This document shows positions 34,228 to 46,501 of a stretch of 64,000 nucleotides of DNA, piece by piece (the stretch's first letter is position 1; every line of letters begins with the position of its first letter). A model generated the notes under the pieces. That model had not been told where the DNA came from. It saw only the letters and a program-made list of their open reading frames with translations, and did not search any database. This DNA comes from Cladobotryum mycophilum. Taxonomy: Eukaryota; Ascomycota; Sordariomycetes; Hypocreales; Hypocreaceae. The stretch is taken from the NCBI GenBank assembly GCA_036429605.1, contig JAVFKD010000004.1:1984001-2048000 (forward strand), read 5' to 3'. Both the position numbers and the translations under genes were made by a program.

Positions 34228-35601
34228 ATGACGACCCCAATTCCTCAGCCTCCTGGTGTGCCCATCCTTGGAAACATCTTCGATGTCAATCCCGCCAACA
34301 CTTGGGAGTCATTGAGACAGCTAGCAGAAAAACACGGTGAAATTTTCCAAATCAACGCCCTCGGCCACAAGATTGTCTTCGTTGCCAGCGTAGCTCTGGT
34401 CGACGAGATCTGCGACGAGAAGCGTTTCCGCAAGTACGTTGGCGGGCCAATTGTCGAGATTCGAGCTCTTACACACGATGGTCTCTTTACTGCCTTTGAC
34501 AATGAGCCCAACTGGGGCATTGCCCACCGCATCATCGCTCCCAAGCTGTCGCTCGGCTCCACGACCAGCCACTTTGACGAGATGCGCGAATCCGCCACTG
34601 AGCTTCTCAACATCTGGAAGGGCTTGGGCGATTCCAACAAGATCCAACCCTTGACTTATCTCAACAGGCTGAATCTCGAGTCTACCACATCCGTCCTGTT
34701 CGGCAAGAAGCTCAACAGCCTCGAGGCTGACCACCCAGTGCTGCAGGCCATGGAAGACTCAACCTCGGAAGCCATGAAGCGTCCTACCCGACCAGGCTTC
34801 CTTAATTCGCTGGTCTACGGTCGCAAGTTCAAGTCCTCCATCAAGGTCATACACGATTGGGCTGGAGACATTGTCAAGTATCGCAAAGAGAACCCCACCG
34901 ACCGCCAGGACCTCCTGGCTGCCTTGCTGAACGCCCAGGACCCTGAAACTGGCAAGTCCCTCACCGACCAGCAGGTCATTGATGAGATTGCTACTATGCC
35001 TATTGGCAGTAGCACAGCACCCTGCCTGCTCACCTCGGCCATTTTCTACCTCCTCAAGAATCCCGATGTCATTACCAAGGCTCGTGAGGAACTGGACGCT
35101 GTTGTCGGTTCCGGCGAGATCCAGCTTGAGCATCTTGACAAGCTCGAGTACACCAGGGGCGTTCTCCGCGAGTCTTTACGTCTTGCCAGCCCTGCTCCTG
35201 GCTTCAACATTGAGCCCATACCCAAGGAGGGTGACAAGAGCCCTATTCTCTTGGCTGGTGGAAAGTACCAAATTGCCCACGACCAGGCCATGATTATTGT
35301 CCTGTCTCGTGTCAACCGTGACCCCGCCGTCTTTGAGAATCCATTGGCCTTCGAGCCCGAACGCATGATGGGTGAGGCGTTTGAGAATCTGCCCTCTGGC
35401 GCCAAGAAGTGGTTCGGCAACGGCAAGCGAGTCTGCATTGGCCATCACTATGCCTTCCAGTGGAGCTTCCTCGTCCTTGCCATGATGATCAAGGAGATTG
35501 ACTTTGAGTTGGCCAATCCCGACTATAAGTTGGCCATGGACGGATGGTTCAACATTAGACCCATTGACTTAAAGACCATTGTTAAGCCCAGGGCTGCCTA
35601 A
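34228..35601 (+). CDS. Stand-alone CYP505-like cytochrome P450 with atypical I-helix
   Basis: An intronless frame of 457 residues. It starts TTPIPQPPGVPILGNIFDV, the proline hinge of soluble CYP102/CYP505 haem domains, with no membrane anchor. The K-helix ESLR is present (LRESLRLASPAPGF). The haem loop is WFGNGKRVCIGHHYAF, with ligand Cys403. The C-terminus resembles the haem domain of P450foxy-type fused enzymes, but no reductase domain follows: the frame ends and the next kilobase has no FMN or FAD domain. The I-helix reads PIGSSTAPC where relatives have AGHETTSG. Thr263 is kept, but the conserved acidic residue is Ser262. Loss of that acid usually means oxygen activation is altered, as in peroxygenase, reductase or isomerase-like P450s, so function should not be assumed from the family. 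Soluble localisation is inferred. Confidence 0.88.
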   Translation: MTTPIPQPPGVPILGNIFDVNPANTWESLRQLAEKHGEIFQINALGHKIVFVASVALVDEICDEKRFRKYVGGPIVEIRALTHDGLFTAFDNEPNWGIAHRIIAPKLSLGSTTSHFDEMRESATELLNIWKGLGDSNKIQPLTYLNRLNLESTTSVLFGKKLNSLEADHPVLQAMEDSTSEAMKRPTRPGFLNSLVYGRKFKSSIKVIHDWAGDIVKYRKENPTDRQDLLAALLNAQDPETGKSLTDQQVIDEIATMPIGSSTAPCLLTSAIFYLLKNPDVITKAREELDAVVGSGEIQLEHLDKLEYTRGVLRESLRLASPAPGFNIEPIPKEGDKSPILLAGGKYQIAHDQAMIIVLSRVNRDPAVFENPLAFEPERMMGEAFENLPSGAKKWFGNGKRVCIGHHYAFQWSFLVLAMMIKEIDFELANPDYKLAMDGWFNIRPIDLKTIVKPRAA

Positions 35602-35943
35602 ATAATCAAGCTATTCCTATGATCTATGACCACGAGGAGGAAAATTGGATACCCAAAGAGTGTTTTTGGTCATGCACTTTAAGATTGTTTATAGGTTGAT
35701 GAAATGTGTTTTGGACATAATGAATGGGATGGGTTTTATTTCGGAGGGAACAATTGTGATGATTGAATACCACTACAGCCTTTTGCTTGAATATGAATAT
35801 GCGCCTCAATTCTTTTTGGTTTTACACATGATGTGATGTCCATATTACTTCCCTTGGATATTCAACAAAAAGTTCCCCATGTTCCATATACATGCTGACC
35901 TTGCAACATTAAAATTCACATAGGATTTCTCATCTCCTCGGAA
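35602..35943. other. Convergent 3' spacer
   Basis: 342 bases between the P450 stop and the stop of the Gcr1_C gene, AT-rich. Nothing else is seen. Confidence 0.5.
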
Positions 35944-38000
35944 TCACCTCGAACGGATCCTCCCCTTCCTAACCGCCGCAATCAACATCTGCATCCTTCC
36001 GTCCACCCTCTCGTCCAGCCTCCTGCACGCCTCCTCCGGGCTCATGCTTTCCCCTCCCCGCCCGCACATCTCCTCCACCTTGCTCACCACCTTTTGCCGC
36101 ACGCCGACGTAATTGCTCGCGTACTTGATGTCCCGCAGGCTGCCCGTGCGCCACCCGGTGCCGAAGCGGAGCTCTAGGGCTTCGATGGGCGGGTTTCCGT
36201 TTGTGCCGTGCTTGTACTCGTGCCAGACGGAGAGGACGGTGCGGCCCATGCGGTGGAAGCGGAAGGGGCGGGGGAAGGGCCGGAGGCGTAGCGGGGGGTT
36301 GTGGTGCGGCGGGGGGTGGAGTAGCGGGGGCGGTTATGGTTGTGTTGATGTTGGTGTTGAGCGGTTGGACGGGTTGGGGAGAGGGAGAGGGAGGAGAGGG
36401 ATGAATGAGAGGATGAGAGGGATGGGAGGGATGAGAGAGGTGGTAGGGGCGGTAGGGACTGGGGGTGTCTGAGAGGAGAGTCGATGCAAGGTGAGAGGGG
36501 ATGAGAGAATGTGTTGTCTTCTTCGTCTGCAGAGGGGATATCGTGATCAGGCTGGTAATCAGAGCCAGCGTCCTTGTCAAAGATCACGTCCTCTTCTTCA
36601 TCTTCCTTTTCTACTTCTTCTTCTTCTACTTCTCCTTCCTCCTCTTCGTCTTCCTCCTCGAGGATACGCACAGGCTGCACATTCACAGCCGTCCAGCCTC
36701 TGCTCCTCCGAGTAATCCTCGGCTGATACTCTTGATTCGACATACCTCCACTTCTACCGCGAGTGCCATAGCTGTTCTTCTTCTTTTTCTTCTCCGTATT
36801 ATCTGCGGGAGTAGTCGAAATCCACCAAGGTGATGCAGACTTTGGTGGTGTCTGACCTAGCTGCAGACTCAGCCGCTTTTCAGGGCCAGCAGCCTGGTCA
36901 AACACGGAAAGGGGAGCGTCATCGCCCATGACGTTGTCCCTGTTATGGAGACTCTGGGAGGAGCGTGTGGTGGAGCGTCTCTTGATCCTCCTTCGGGCGA
37001 ATGAGGATGGGCCTGTCCGCTTTGATCTCTTGGGGGCTCTTAGGCCGGTGCTCCTGATGGGGTCGCTGTCAAAGAGCGGCGTGGGGGGTAGTGCCAGGTC
37101 GTTTTCTAGCCTAGTTGGTTGCTATTGCTGTTGTTGTTATTGTTGTTGTTGTTGTTTTCTCCTTCCGATGGGGAGTGAGTGCGTGCGGCGCGTGAGGACT
37201 GGCGTAACGGTGGTCACTGGTGGTTCTTGCTTGCGATGATGAGTCCTCGAATGTGCTCGGCCTACTCGCTGCTGCTGCTCCCTTTTCTCTTTCACCGGTA
37301 CAGGTCGTTGTAACGGTCCGTCTTCAGCCTCTCCTCCAGCGCATTTCCCCCCAAATACTCGTGCAAGAACCAGCTCAGCGCCGGGATCCGCCTCCGGGAC
37401 CTGGTCAGGCACCTCGTCGGGCACCAAATCGCCATACTTCCCCTCCTTGACCCTCTGCATGAACTCCGCCGCCCCCTGCAGCACCACAAGGTGCACGTCC
37501 AGCCTCCTCCTCAGCTCCCTGTTGTCCTCCTGCGTCTGGGACAGCTGGGCCGTCATGGCCTCGAGCCTGGTCGCCAGCTGGCCCAGTTCGGAGGTGTAGT
37601 ATTCTTGCATGTTGACGACGGCGCGCGCGAGGCCTAGGGGCACGCCGTCGAGTGAATGGGGTGTGGCGGGTTCATCATCATTTCCATCAGCATCATCGTC
37701 GTCGTCGTCGTTGTTGTTATTGTCATGGTGCGCTACGATGTCCGTGATGGTGGTGGTGGCGGAGGTGCCGGTGTTGCAGCTCGGAGATGAGGGGCCCGGC
37801 GGCAGCTCATTCGGTGCCCGTGGGTTTGTTTCCCGGGGGGCGGGGCCGGAGGAGGATTCCGGTGGCGTAGGTGACAAAGGACATGGTGAGAATGTTGATG
37901 TCCCGTCAGTGCAATGCGATGATGACGATGATGATGATTGGGATAGTAATGCGAGCGTGGGACTTTCAGGTCCTAATGGTGTTGTGCATGTCGTTTCCAT
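35944..38000 (-). CDS. Gcr1_C-domain DNA-binding protein, with two apparent frameshifts
   Basis: Modelled as exon 38000-37296 and exon 37110-35944, about 623 residues if two one-base breaks are allowed for. The C-terminus reads RTVLSVWHEYKHGTNGNPPI, then EALELRFGTGWRTG and a basic helix. This matches the fungal GCR1_C DNA-binding domain (W-x-E-W/Y ... G-x-P-x-I-x-x-L ... W-R). An N-terminal coiled coil at about residues 130-180 (ATRLEAMTAQLSQTQEDNRE) may dimerise it. Between them are basic patches, a Glu-run and Ser/Pro-rich linkers. The coiled-coil frame must shift by one base at the C6 run 37347-37352 to reach NALEERLKTDRYNDLYR. Another one-base shift in a G-rich tract near 36293-36314 is needed to enter the Gcr1_C domain. 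Exon lengths agree with one extra and one missing base. The 185-base intron is rich in CAA repeats. Target genes are unknown. Confidence 0.68.
37131..37156. repeat. TTG/CAA repeat in the Gcr1_C gene intron
   Basis: An interrupted run of TTG (CAA on the coding strand). Read as exon it would give poly-Gln broken by TAA and TAG stops, which supports the intron call. Confidence 0.65.
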
Positions 38001-38909
38001 TCTGTCATTGACGAATCCAAAATCCGTTCCTCAAGTTGGCAATACAAAAACATCAGCTATGCACTGGAGAGTCAGTAAGCAAGCTCAAGAAATGAAATCG
38101 TAGCAATCACTCAAGTTCAAAACAACTAACATATAATTGTGGAATAAAGGTAGCATTTTTCTTTTCCTTTCTTTCTAACTATATACAATTGAGGAACAAA
38201 GAGGGAAAACCGGACAGCCCAACGTTGTTTCTCTCCAACACAGGCCCCAGGTTCCCCAAGCACCCCTTCCATTGTTCTGCAGCATTCCAGTTCTTTGATG
38301 CGCACACGTCTCAACGTTCCCATTGGCGGTCCAAAACCTATCGCTCACATTGTAGGTATAAAAAAAATAAAAATAAAATAAAAACATCTCTCATACAAGT
38401 AAAGTCTTGAGGTAGAAGGAGTCTATTTCAACCTAGTCTTCACTCTGAGTTGCGAGTGCAAGTAAAATTGCGTTCCTCCGAAAAGAAATAAAACCTCGTC
38501 TCAAAGGCACATCAAGAAAAGGAAGAAAAAAAGGGATATTAAAAACAAGTACTCAAACTTTCATTTCATCCAAACATCTCATTTGCTATAGTTTCTTCAT
38601 GCTTTCTGGTATGGTATATATGTATCTCTGTATATGTATAAATGGTGATTTGTGTCTGTAACTTCTTCGCCGCGTGTGTAACTATCTCTCATTCCAAGTT
38701 CTCATTCAAACACTCTGAGGGTGCCTCGTTGAACATTAAAAATGCAGCGGATGGGGTATATAACGCCGATGATAAATGCTTTAAAATGCAAAAAATAAGT
38801 AAGATGAAAAGTAATAAAAACAAAACACAGAGTTATATGATTTGGGGATATCATAACAAAACAAAGGAAAATGCAAGAAAAAAGAAAAGGGTTTTTTGTT
38901 TTTTTTTGC
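38001..38909. other. Intergenic region
   Basis: 0.9 kb between the 3' end of the basic unknown protein gene and the start of the Gcr1_C gene, both on the minus strand. AT-rich, with no supported gene. Confidence 0.5.
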
Positions 38910-39725
38910 TCAAAAGGTATGGCTCTTGCGCATGCGCCAGAAAAAGAGCCGACCTCGACGCAGGGGACGTGTGGTGGCGTTGGGTCCAGAGGCAAACTTC
39001 TCGCATGGCTCGTCGGCCAGGTCTAGCCGGTATCTGCGCACGCTGCCGGAGTCATCATCAAAGGCAAGATGCTTCTCCTTGCCGACGAAGCAGTCGGGCA
39101 AGAGGTGCCTCCTAACCCAGCCCTTGAAGCCACGGCTGGCGGCGTCGATGGCGGCATACTCCAGTCGTCGAGTGCTATCGCTGGTCCAGTAGTGGGTGGT
39201 CTGGGGCAAGGGCGGGTTGGCGGGCTCCTGGTTCGTCTCCGTGAGCTCGACGAGGTCGGGCGAAGGGAATTGAAACAGGGTCATTTGCTGAGGCGCAACG
39301 GTGGTAGAGTTGCGAGCGGGAGCGGGGGCAGGAGCAGCGGCAGGATAGGCGATAGAGGACTGGCTGCCGGTGGATCGACGAGTAACCGGTCTCGTGCGCG
39401 TTCGTGTCAACGAGGCATTGTTGGCAGCGGCGCTGGTTGTTGTAGCGGCATGGGATGTTATAGACAGGCGCCGGGCAGGAGGCATATGTGAATGCGTGAC
39501 TGAGTTGCGAGGGGAACCAGAGGAGAAATGTGACTCATATCCCGAGTCCTGACGTTGCATCTTCATGGCGATGGGTGGGGAGTGGTCGACCTTGTATTCG
39601 GACATGGGTGATCGGCCATGTGAGGTTGTAGGTGGAGACATTGGAGGTTCCAACAATTCAATGTCGTTGAAGCTGTGGTACGTTGTCGTGTCTGAATTGG
39701 CAAAACTGCGTGGCCTCAGGTCCAT
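38910..39725 (-). CDS. Basic protein of unknown function (271 residues)
   Basis: A single frame from the ATG at 39725 to the stop at 38910. The first 160 residues are Ser/Thr/Ala/Pro-rich and probably disordered, with RQDSGYESHFSS-like phosphosite-rich segments and an Ala-Pro run. The C-terminal 100 residues look like a folded, conserved unit: HYWTSDSTRRLEYAAIDAAS, RGFKGWVRRHLLPDCF and FDDDSGSVRRYRLDL, ending in a strongly basic tail. There is no signal peptide or membrane helix. I think similar C-termini occur in other Sordariomycetes, but cannot name a family. The gene faces a 6.8-kb gene-free region upstream, so its leader or promoter may be long. Confidence 0.72.
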   Translation of the reverse strand: MDLRPRSFANSDTTTYHSFNDIELLEPPMSPPTTSHGRSPMSEYKVDHSPPIAMKMQRQDSGYESHFSSGSPRNSVTHSHMPPARRLSITSHAATTTSAAANNASLTRTRTRPVTRRSTGSQSSIAYPAAAPAPAPARNSTTVAPQQMTLFQFPSPDLVELTETNQEPANPPLPQTTHYWTSDSTRRLEYAAIDAASRGFKGWVRRHLLPDCFVGKEKHLAFDDDSGSVRRYRLDLADEPCEKFASGPNATTRPLRRGRLFFWRMRKSHTF

Positions 39726-42700
39726 GGTATTGAGGCTTTGTTGATATATATGTATGTATATGCATGCGCCTGCGCAAGGAAGAGCGTTCGGTTGCTTATG
39801 CCGGAGTGTGTTGTTGTATAAGAAAAATCACTCCAGGGTTGCGTCGTTGTCAAGATACAACTCGGGTATGAAAGTCGAGGTCAAGACCAGTCAGGGCAAA
39901 AACCTCAGTCTTGGACGCGGCTCTGGAGTGGGAATGAAGAGGCGACGACGACGGCGGCGATGTAAGTCCAAGGAGCGTACGAGAAGATATATCCATGCTA
40001 CTCCTCCAGTGTTTCCGCCCCTGGGAGCATAAGTTTGTTGAGCAATTGGCAGAGCAACAAACAACAAAAAAGAGTCCCTGACGATAAATGCGGCTCTAAG
40101 ATTGCGGCTTGTATGCACAAACGAAATAAAGCCGAAAAACTCGCTTCTCCCCCTTCGCCAGGGCCAAGGAATAAAAAAGAATGATGGTGAGGAATAAAGT
40201 TGCGGTCTGGATGTTGTGTTTTCTTACTCCTCTTTCAGACGAGGAGATTTAAAACTCAAGGAACTCCCCCTCCTCTATCTCTCTCCCCGTATCACAGACC
40301 AACAAATTTCTGGAGTAGGAAAGGTAGCCCCGGGACCGTTTGTCTTGCTCTCTCGTCACAAAAAAACGGGATTGCGACTGGGATGGCTGATGCGTAGGAT
40401 CTTCCCTCCCTGGTTGCCACACAGTTTGATAGGCCACCAGAGGCGGGGACAATCAAAGACAGGAAAAAAGGCAGAAGGCGTGTAAAAAAGAGGGTCTCTT
40501 TTGTTAAGAAAAAGGAGACTTGACTGGGTCCTGGCCTGGCCAGGCCTGGGTGAGTGAGTGAGGGATGAATGGGTGGATGGATGGGGGGCGTGTGGTCCCG
40601 CTGGTCCCCGTGTGTTATGAGCAGGGGTATTGGGGATTTGTGCTGAGCGCGCCCCCTCCCCAGTCGGCGGTGAGCGATGAGCAAAGAGAGCAACAAAAAA
40701 AAAAAAGATATGATATATCTATGCAAATGCAAGGTTACCTAGTTTTTATGGAACCCTTTTTTAGGGATGGGGAATTCTCAATATGCGTGGTTGGCGGCCG
40801 CCCAGGAGGTGTCCCATCCATACGAGGTAGGTAGGCGTAGGCGTTGGATAGGATAGGCTTATTTTTATGATTGTGGGTTAGGTTTGTTCCCTTTTTTCCC
40901 CCCTTCTAGCTGACGGAAGAAAGAATAACTGACGGCTGAAATGCCAGCTCCTTTTCTTTATCGATTTCGTAATTCCGTGCTTGACTTGTCGTTTGTTGGG
41001 ACACCAAGTCTTGTTGGCTAGAGTATTCGATTATTCCAGGTTCGGGATCGTGGCGCGGTTTTTTTGTTCGTTCGATTCTATAGCGTTATAGCGCAGGTAG
41101 TGGATATGGATAAGTTGGCGGTTAATGCAGACGGCAGATTGTCTTTCTCTCCCTCAGTGTGTGGTGTGTGTGTGGTGGTATGTCTTCCGTCAGGGTCCCT
41201 TTGTAACCTGAACTGAACTTGACTCGAGACGAAGGGGGGCAACTTTCGCTAACCCGCAACTAAAAGGCCGAGTCGTCGTACTTTGTATGAGGAGGAGGAG
41301 GGATGAACAGGTTGGGGGTTCCGGTAAATGTTGTCTCTCGCTTCGAGCGGTACGGTAGGTGAGGTGAAGGTGAGGGTTCACAACCGGGGGGTTGATATAA
41401 TTCAAAGGGGGCAGCGACCTGAAATGTGATTCGCTTTGCCGTAAAAGCAAAGGCAAGGCAAGGGCAAAGGTTTATCTCTCAGAAAGTGACAGGGCTGTGA
41501 GAGATAAGGCTTGATGGATGATTCGATGGTAATGTATGCGGATATGGATGTAGGCTTGCTTTCATGCAATGCACGTCGTGATTGATTGATGGATTAACGG
41601 AACAATCAATCAAACAAACAAGCAAATAAAAAATAAATAAAAAGAAGACACTTGCCCGCACGCAAGGGGTTCCTTGTATCGCGTACAGTAGCAGATAAAA
41701 AATAGACGTCGAGCTACACCAGCCCTGGAAAAAGACAAAAGAGCTGTCGTGCAGGCAAGTTTGCGTCAATCCTCTTTTTTTGGTGCTGTGCGTTTGCAGG
41801 AGGCGTGGCGCTACGGGGGTGGATGGGTGGTCATGCGGGCAGACCAATGGTTCGAGCTGTAAGAGAGAGAAAAATGGGAACGGACAAGAGAAAGGAAGAT
41901 GGATGAGATCGTGCTTCGGCTGTTGGTGATGGTTGGCTGGCCTTGTGCTGCTGCTGTTACGGCTGCTGTTACTGCGCTGCGCATCCGATGTCGCTGCATG
42001 TATTCGAATACCCGTCGCAGTGGCGGGACATTTCCCATTCATTCAGCAAATGGGACTACATGAATCAATCATCTAGAGGGGATGCCATCATTTATGCATA
42101 CGTAGCGTAGGTTGGAAACAGGAATAGTAGCAGTAGAGAGAGCCATATGCCGCGGTCAGGTCAGGTCAGCTTCAGCGTTGGAGTGTGTCTCAGCATATGA
42201 GCATCTCATGCGTGCTTTTCTCTCTCTCTCTCCCTTCGAAAGAAGCCTGAACGGGCTTGATCACGCCCCCTCCCCCTCAAGCCAACCGGCGCCAATCCTC
42301 CTTTCACATTCTAGGCCGGGGGACAATGACCCATCATGTGATGGACACCGTGAAGAAGAGGCACACACACCAAAGCGACGCACCAGAGAGCCACCAAGAG
42401 GACTTCCGAGTTTGGCAATCAAGGGCTTGTGTGGTGTGTTGTGAGACACGGACTAGACGATCTGTGATCTATTTTCTCTCTCTGTCTTTATGTCTTCCCT
42501 GATTTCCTCCACAGGAAATATTCTGTAGGGCCCGGCTTGATTTGCCAGTAATAGTTAAAACGTGGCTAACACACACTGCACTGTCCACCTTTCACTGTCC
42601 ACATTCAGATCTAGATTCAGATTCACATGCTTTGGTCGAGAGGCATTTTCTTATCCAGACATCAATACAAGTAGGTAGGATCAGTGCTTTGGCTGTATCA

Positions 42701-45700
42701 GGACAAAGGCCCCTTCTTTAGCCTCTTCTAGCAGCCAACAGTTTAACGCTGTCTGTCTTCCTTTCTCTCTCTCTCTCTCGTTCTACTCAGTACGTACATG
42801 CTTCGCTCTACAGTAACAGTAGCAATCGGTCCAACGGGCCTCCCGTGACTCGGCGTCTCTGTGGACTTTTCACGTCCAATCAAACGTCTCGCCTCCCATC
42901 GTGCAGCGGTGAAACCAAGGGCGGAGGTGCAGCACCAAAAGCAGTTTGGCCTCGTTCGCCCAGTTTTTCGCCATCCCATTCAGTCCAGAGGGGGTGATCA
43001 GGAATGAAGATCCCACGCTTCGGTTTCTCCATTTCTCCAGTTTTTTTCTGTCCATTTTTTTTGCCCCAAATGCTTGTTTTCTTCTGACGTGACGTTGTAT
43101 TCAGATGTTAGGGTGCGATGAAGGCTCTTCACATCGGGTCTTTTGCCCCGGAAGACTTTGAAAGAATCACACAAACCACCCCCGAGAAGCACAACGCTCT
43201 GGAACATCCTTCAACAACCCCAAGCGCCCCCAAACAAAGTACAAGTACGTACATACATGCTTTGGCACTAACGCAGGGTGCCTCGGCCTCCACCGGCTTG
43301 AAGAACAAATGGGCTTCGACCCCCAAACGGCCCCCCTGCCGACGTGGCTCCCTGGCAAAGCAAGCCCTGAAGACGTACTGCAATCCATCAGCCTGGGGGG
43401 AGGTTTTAGGGACTTGAATGAGAGGAGCACTAAAAGGATCAGGGTTGCTTGTTTCTCTTTGCATCTCATTTCATGCAGGTACGGAACAAGTCGCTGCGTC
43501 TGCTTAAATGCCCCCTCGTCTTTTCTCTCTCGCGTGGCCCGGAAGCACGCACGCACGCACACACAACGCGACTTGTTTGCTCGAGTGCAATCAATAATAG
43601 TAATACCACCTGCAGGTCGCTAGGCTGCAGAATTATCGTCACTGAAAGGCGAAAAAAGTCCGATAGTAAAAGTCCTTGCGGGAGGGCCGGGCACCTGTAC
43701 GGAGGACTCCCCTCCAATTTACTGCATAGAGTGAGGCGAAGTGCAGGGCAGAGCCATTCCCCCCCTCGTGCTGAATATATATTGACCCAACAGATTCTAG
43801 AACAAATAGCAGACGCATTCGTAGCATGACCCCGAAATCATTCCATGTTGGCTATGCCTTACAGGAGCAGACAGAATACATATGAGTATATCAAAAAATA
43901 GGACACAGGCAGCAACACATCTAAGCGTCTAACAACACGTAACGTGATCGACTGGCTGAGCTGCTACGAATCATCCATCCCTTGCGGGCGTCAACCATGG
44001 CGTGTCACCCGTGGTCGCATCCGATGCTGTGACTCTAGTCATTGTCGCGCTGAATCGCGGCATCACCCGAATTGTGGCATAATAATTTGATTCCTAAAGG
44101 AATAATAATACCGAGGTAGTGGCAATCTATTCCATATGCACACACTTACCTGTATTCCAAACCATCCCATTCCTTGCAAATGCAACAGTATAGGTATTAC
44201 CGATCGCACATGGACATGAGAGAGAGGGGGAAGAGGGGGCATGCATGCATGTGCGGTAAAGTAAATTGCTGACAAGGACATTTGAACTCGTCCCGTTAAA
44301 TTACATATTCCCATTCATCAAAGTCCTACCTAGATACTCCGTAGATGACAAGTTGATACATCAACTTTTGGGAAGCAAAAACTCTATTCCCATCCGCCTG
44401 ACTATGCGCCGTCATGGCTTCGCTGACGAGCTGTTGGTTCACATTACAGCATACCGCCAATGAAACCTCATCCTTTACCCATCCCTATCCAACTTGCCAT
44501 CCTTATCCATCCATCCATCTTTCATCACATTCATCACATCCCAACTGTAGGCGCGCGTTAGCCTTCAGCGGCCCGCCCGGCTTCCTCCGCCAAACATTCC
44601 TAGCCAGTCCCTCTCCCCAGTCTCCTCCTCCTCCTACAAACTTCTGGCAGAGCGAGGCATCCCTTCCCCGCCCTTCGTTGATCAACTGCCGTGACCCTCA
44701 TAGTCCTTACACAGCCTCTTATCAGAGGGAGTATTTGCTTTTTGTGATGGACATAACATGTCATGTCATGTCTATCATTAAACACTGACGTATACGAGTA
44801 ATAGAGAACCTCAGCTTATCACACCACACATAACCCCCTCGTCAAATACCTGGGCAGCCATCAAAACAGCGCCCCCTGCATTGTGTGATCTGCGGGCCCA
44901 AGCTCCCTTGATCTTTTTACTTTTCAAGCGAGGCTTGCTCAAGGGAAAGGGGCCAGCGGTTCATTCGTTCATATGATTTCGTTGTTCGTTCCCGTTGGTG
45001 ACTGAAAACGAAAGCTAAACGCCATCATGATTCCCTCCCTCCCCCAGCCATGTCCTTGAATGGGGCTGGTTTCAGTCAGCCTCACAAATTGTTTGTTTGC
45101 TGCTTCATATTATGTACAACGCAGCGGCAGACACATGCTTTTTTACCCGAGAAACAATCAGGTGACAGGTTTTGGTTTTTTTGGGGAGTGGGGATCCTTG
45201 CATACGCTCCTAGAACTTGCTATGCAACGGATATGCAAGACAGACATCATAGCCCTGAATATAGATTAAAGGGCTTCAGTTGCGTCCACAACTATTCGTC
45301 CAAAGCAAAAAAAGCGTAAGTAATTCCGCAAGCGACCCGGAAAGTCTACGTAAAAGACGGTGAGTCTGCGGTTTTTCTCCGTTTCTTAATCACATGAATA
45401 ATTCAAGTTCGTCAAAGCGTTTTGACAACATTCCTTTTGGAAATTCATCGTCAAGTATAGGGTATGCATGTGCTCAGGTCCGGGTGAAGGGAAACCCCCC
45501 CATGATTCTGGAACGCTCCAAGCATCTGCAGAAACAGGGCACGGAAACTTTGACGTAGCACGTGGGCGGACTTAATATCTGAAATAGCCGAGTAATCCCT
45601 TGTGTTTCCCCGGATTTTTGGTGTCGTGGGTGGAATGCTTGTGCTCTATGGTTAGGGTGATTCCGGGGAGAGCTGGTCCGAACTTGCTCAGCATGATGAT

Positions 45701-46501
45701 GTCTTTAGATGACTGACGAGGGAGTGGAATGTTGATGGCATGGACTAACGCAATTACTATCTCCATCATTACCCACCCGAGGTATATTCTTGCCGCATAT
45801 TGGAATGTAGTGGTTTAGAATTGAGGAGGGATGCCCAAGTCTGTCTCAAGACAGAATGTGTGTTTATGGCAGATGCTGGTAGACGGTTGCCGACCCCGAT
45901 GTTGCCTACCACCGGCGTAATAGACAAAACAGAGCATGTAATGGTTTACTACAGTTGTTTTGGAGCATAAAGAAAGATCCCTCACAAGTAGTCTGACAAT
46001 CTCAAACATATCCGCTTCTAGGAGAAAGTCCCTTTGCCATTCCCGTGGCAAATGTAAAGACACGTAAAACCATGTATGTTTACCATTTGCAATCTTTCTA
46101 TGCCCTGAGAGAAAAAGACGTACTCTTGGTAATCGAGAATAGTCACAACTCATATGCTAAAGTCCTTCCTCACACATCTTTCCATACTCGGTGAGCATAC
46201 GGGATCCTCCTCATCTTGGAATGTAGTACTCCATATCTATCTGATCAACGGAACCCGCATGTCTCGCATCAACAATACTGCTGATTTATGAGATAGTGAT
46301 ATGAGAGAAAAGACCGGTGCGGTTATGCTCTGGATCCTTGTTTGGGGTTTATATTAGCCACAGATGGAGCGAAGCCGGTCATGGCACTTCGATAATATCC
46401 GTTGGACCTCCGATTGTCTCTGCTTTCGAACTTCTTTCTCACAAATTTCACAGCGAAAACCGCAAAGAATAGAGTCCCAACTTGGAGCATAACCATAAAC
46501 A
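39726..46501. other. Large gene-poor region
   Basis: About 6.8 kb with no supported gene. It is full of simple repeats: GA and CT runs (for example 42219-42233 and 42764-42780) and short TGAT/ATGG repeats. The 187-codon minus-strand frame at 41479-42042 is low in complexity. Two minus-strand frames at 45572-46153 have more protein-like composition but no joined model. The left part may be regulatory sequence of the gene ending at 39725. Confidence 0.5.

Noticed and set aside
37609..38103. 164-codon plus-strand frame over the Gcr1_C gene
   Set aside because: Antisense shadow of repeat-rich coding sequence.
41479..42042. 187-codon minus-strand frame
   Set aside because: His/Ser/Pro-rich low complexity made by CT- and TGAT-type repeats; no domain, no conserved pattern.
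45815..46153. 112-codon minus-strand frame taken alone as a gene
   Set aside because: No partner exon joins in phase with confidence, so it is kept only as a weak observation.
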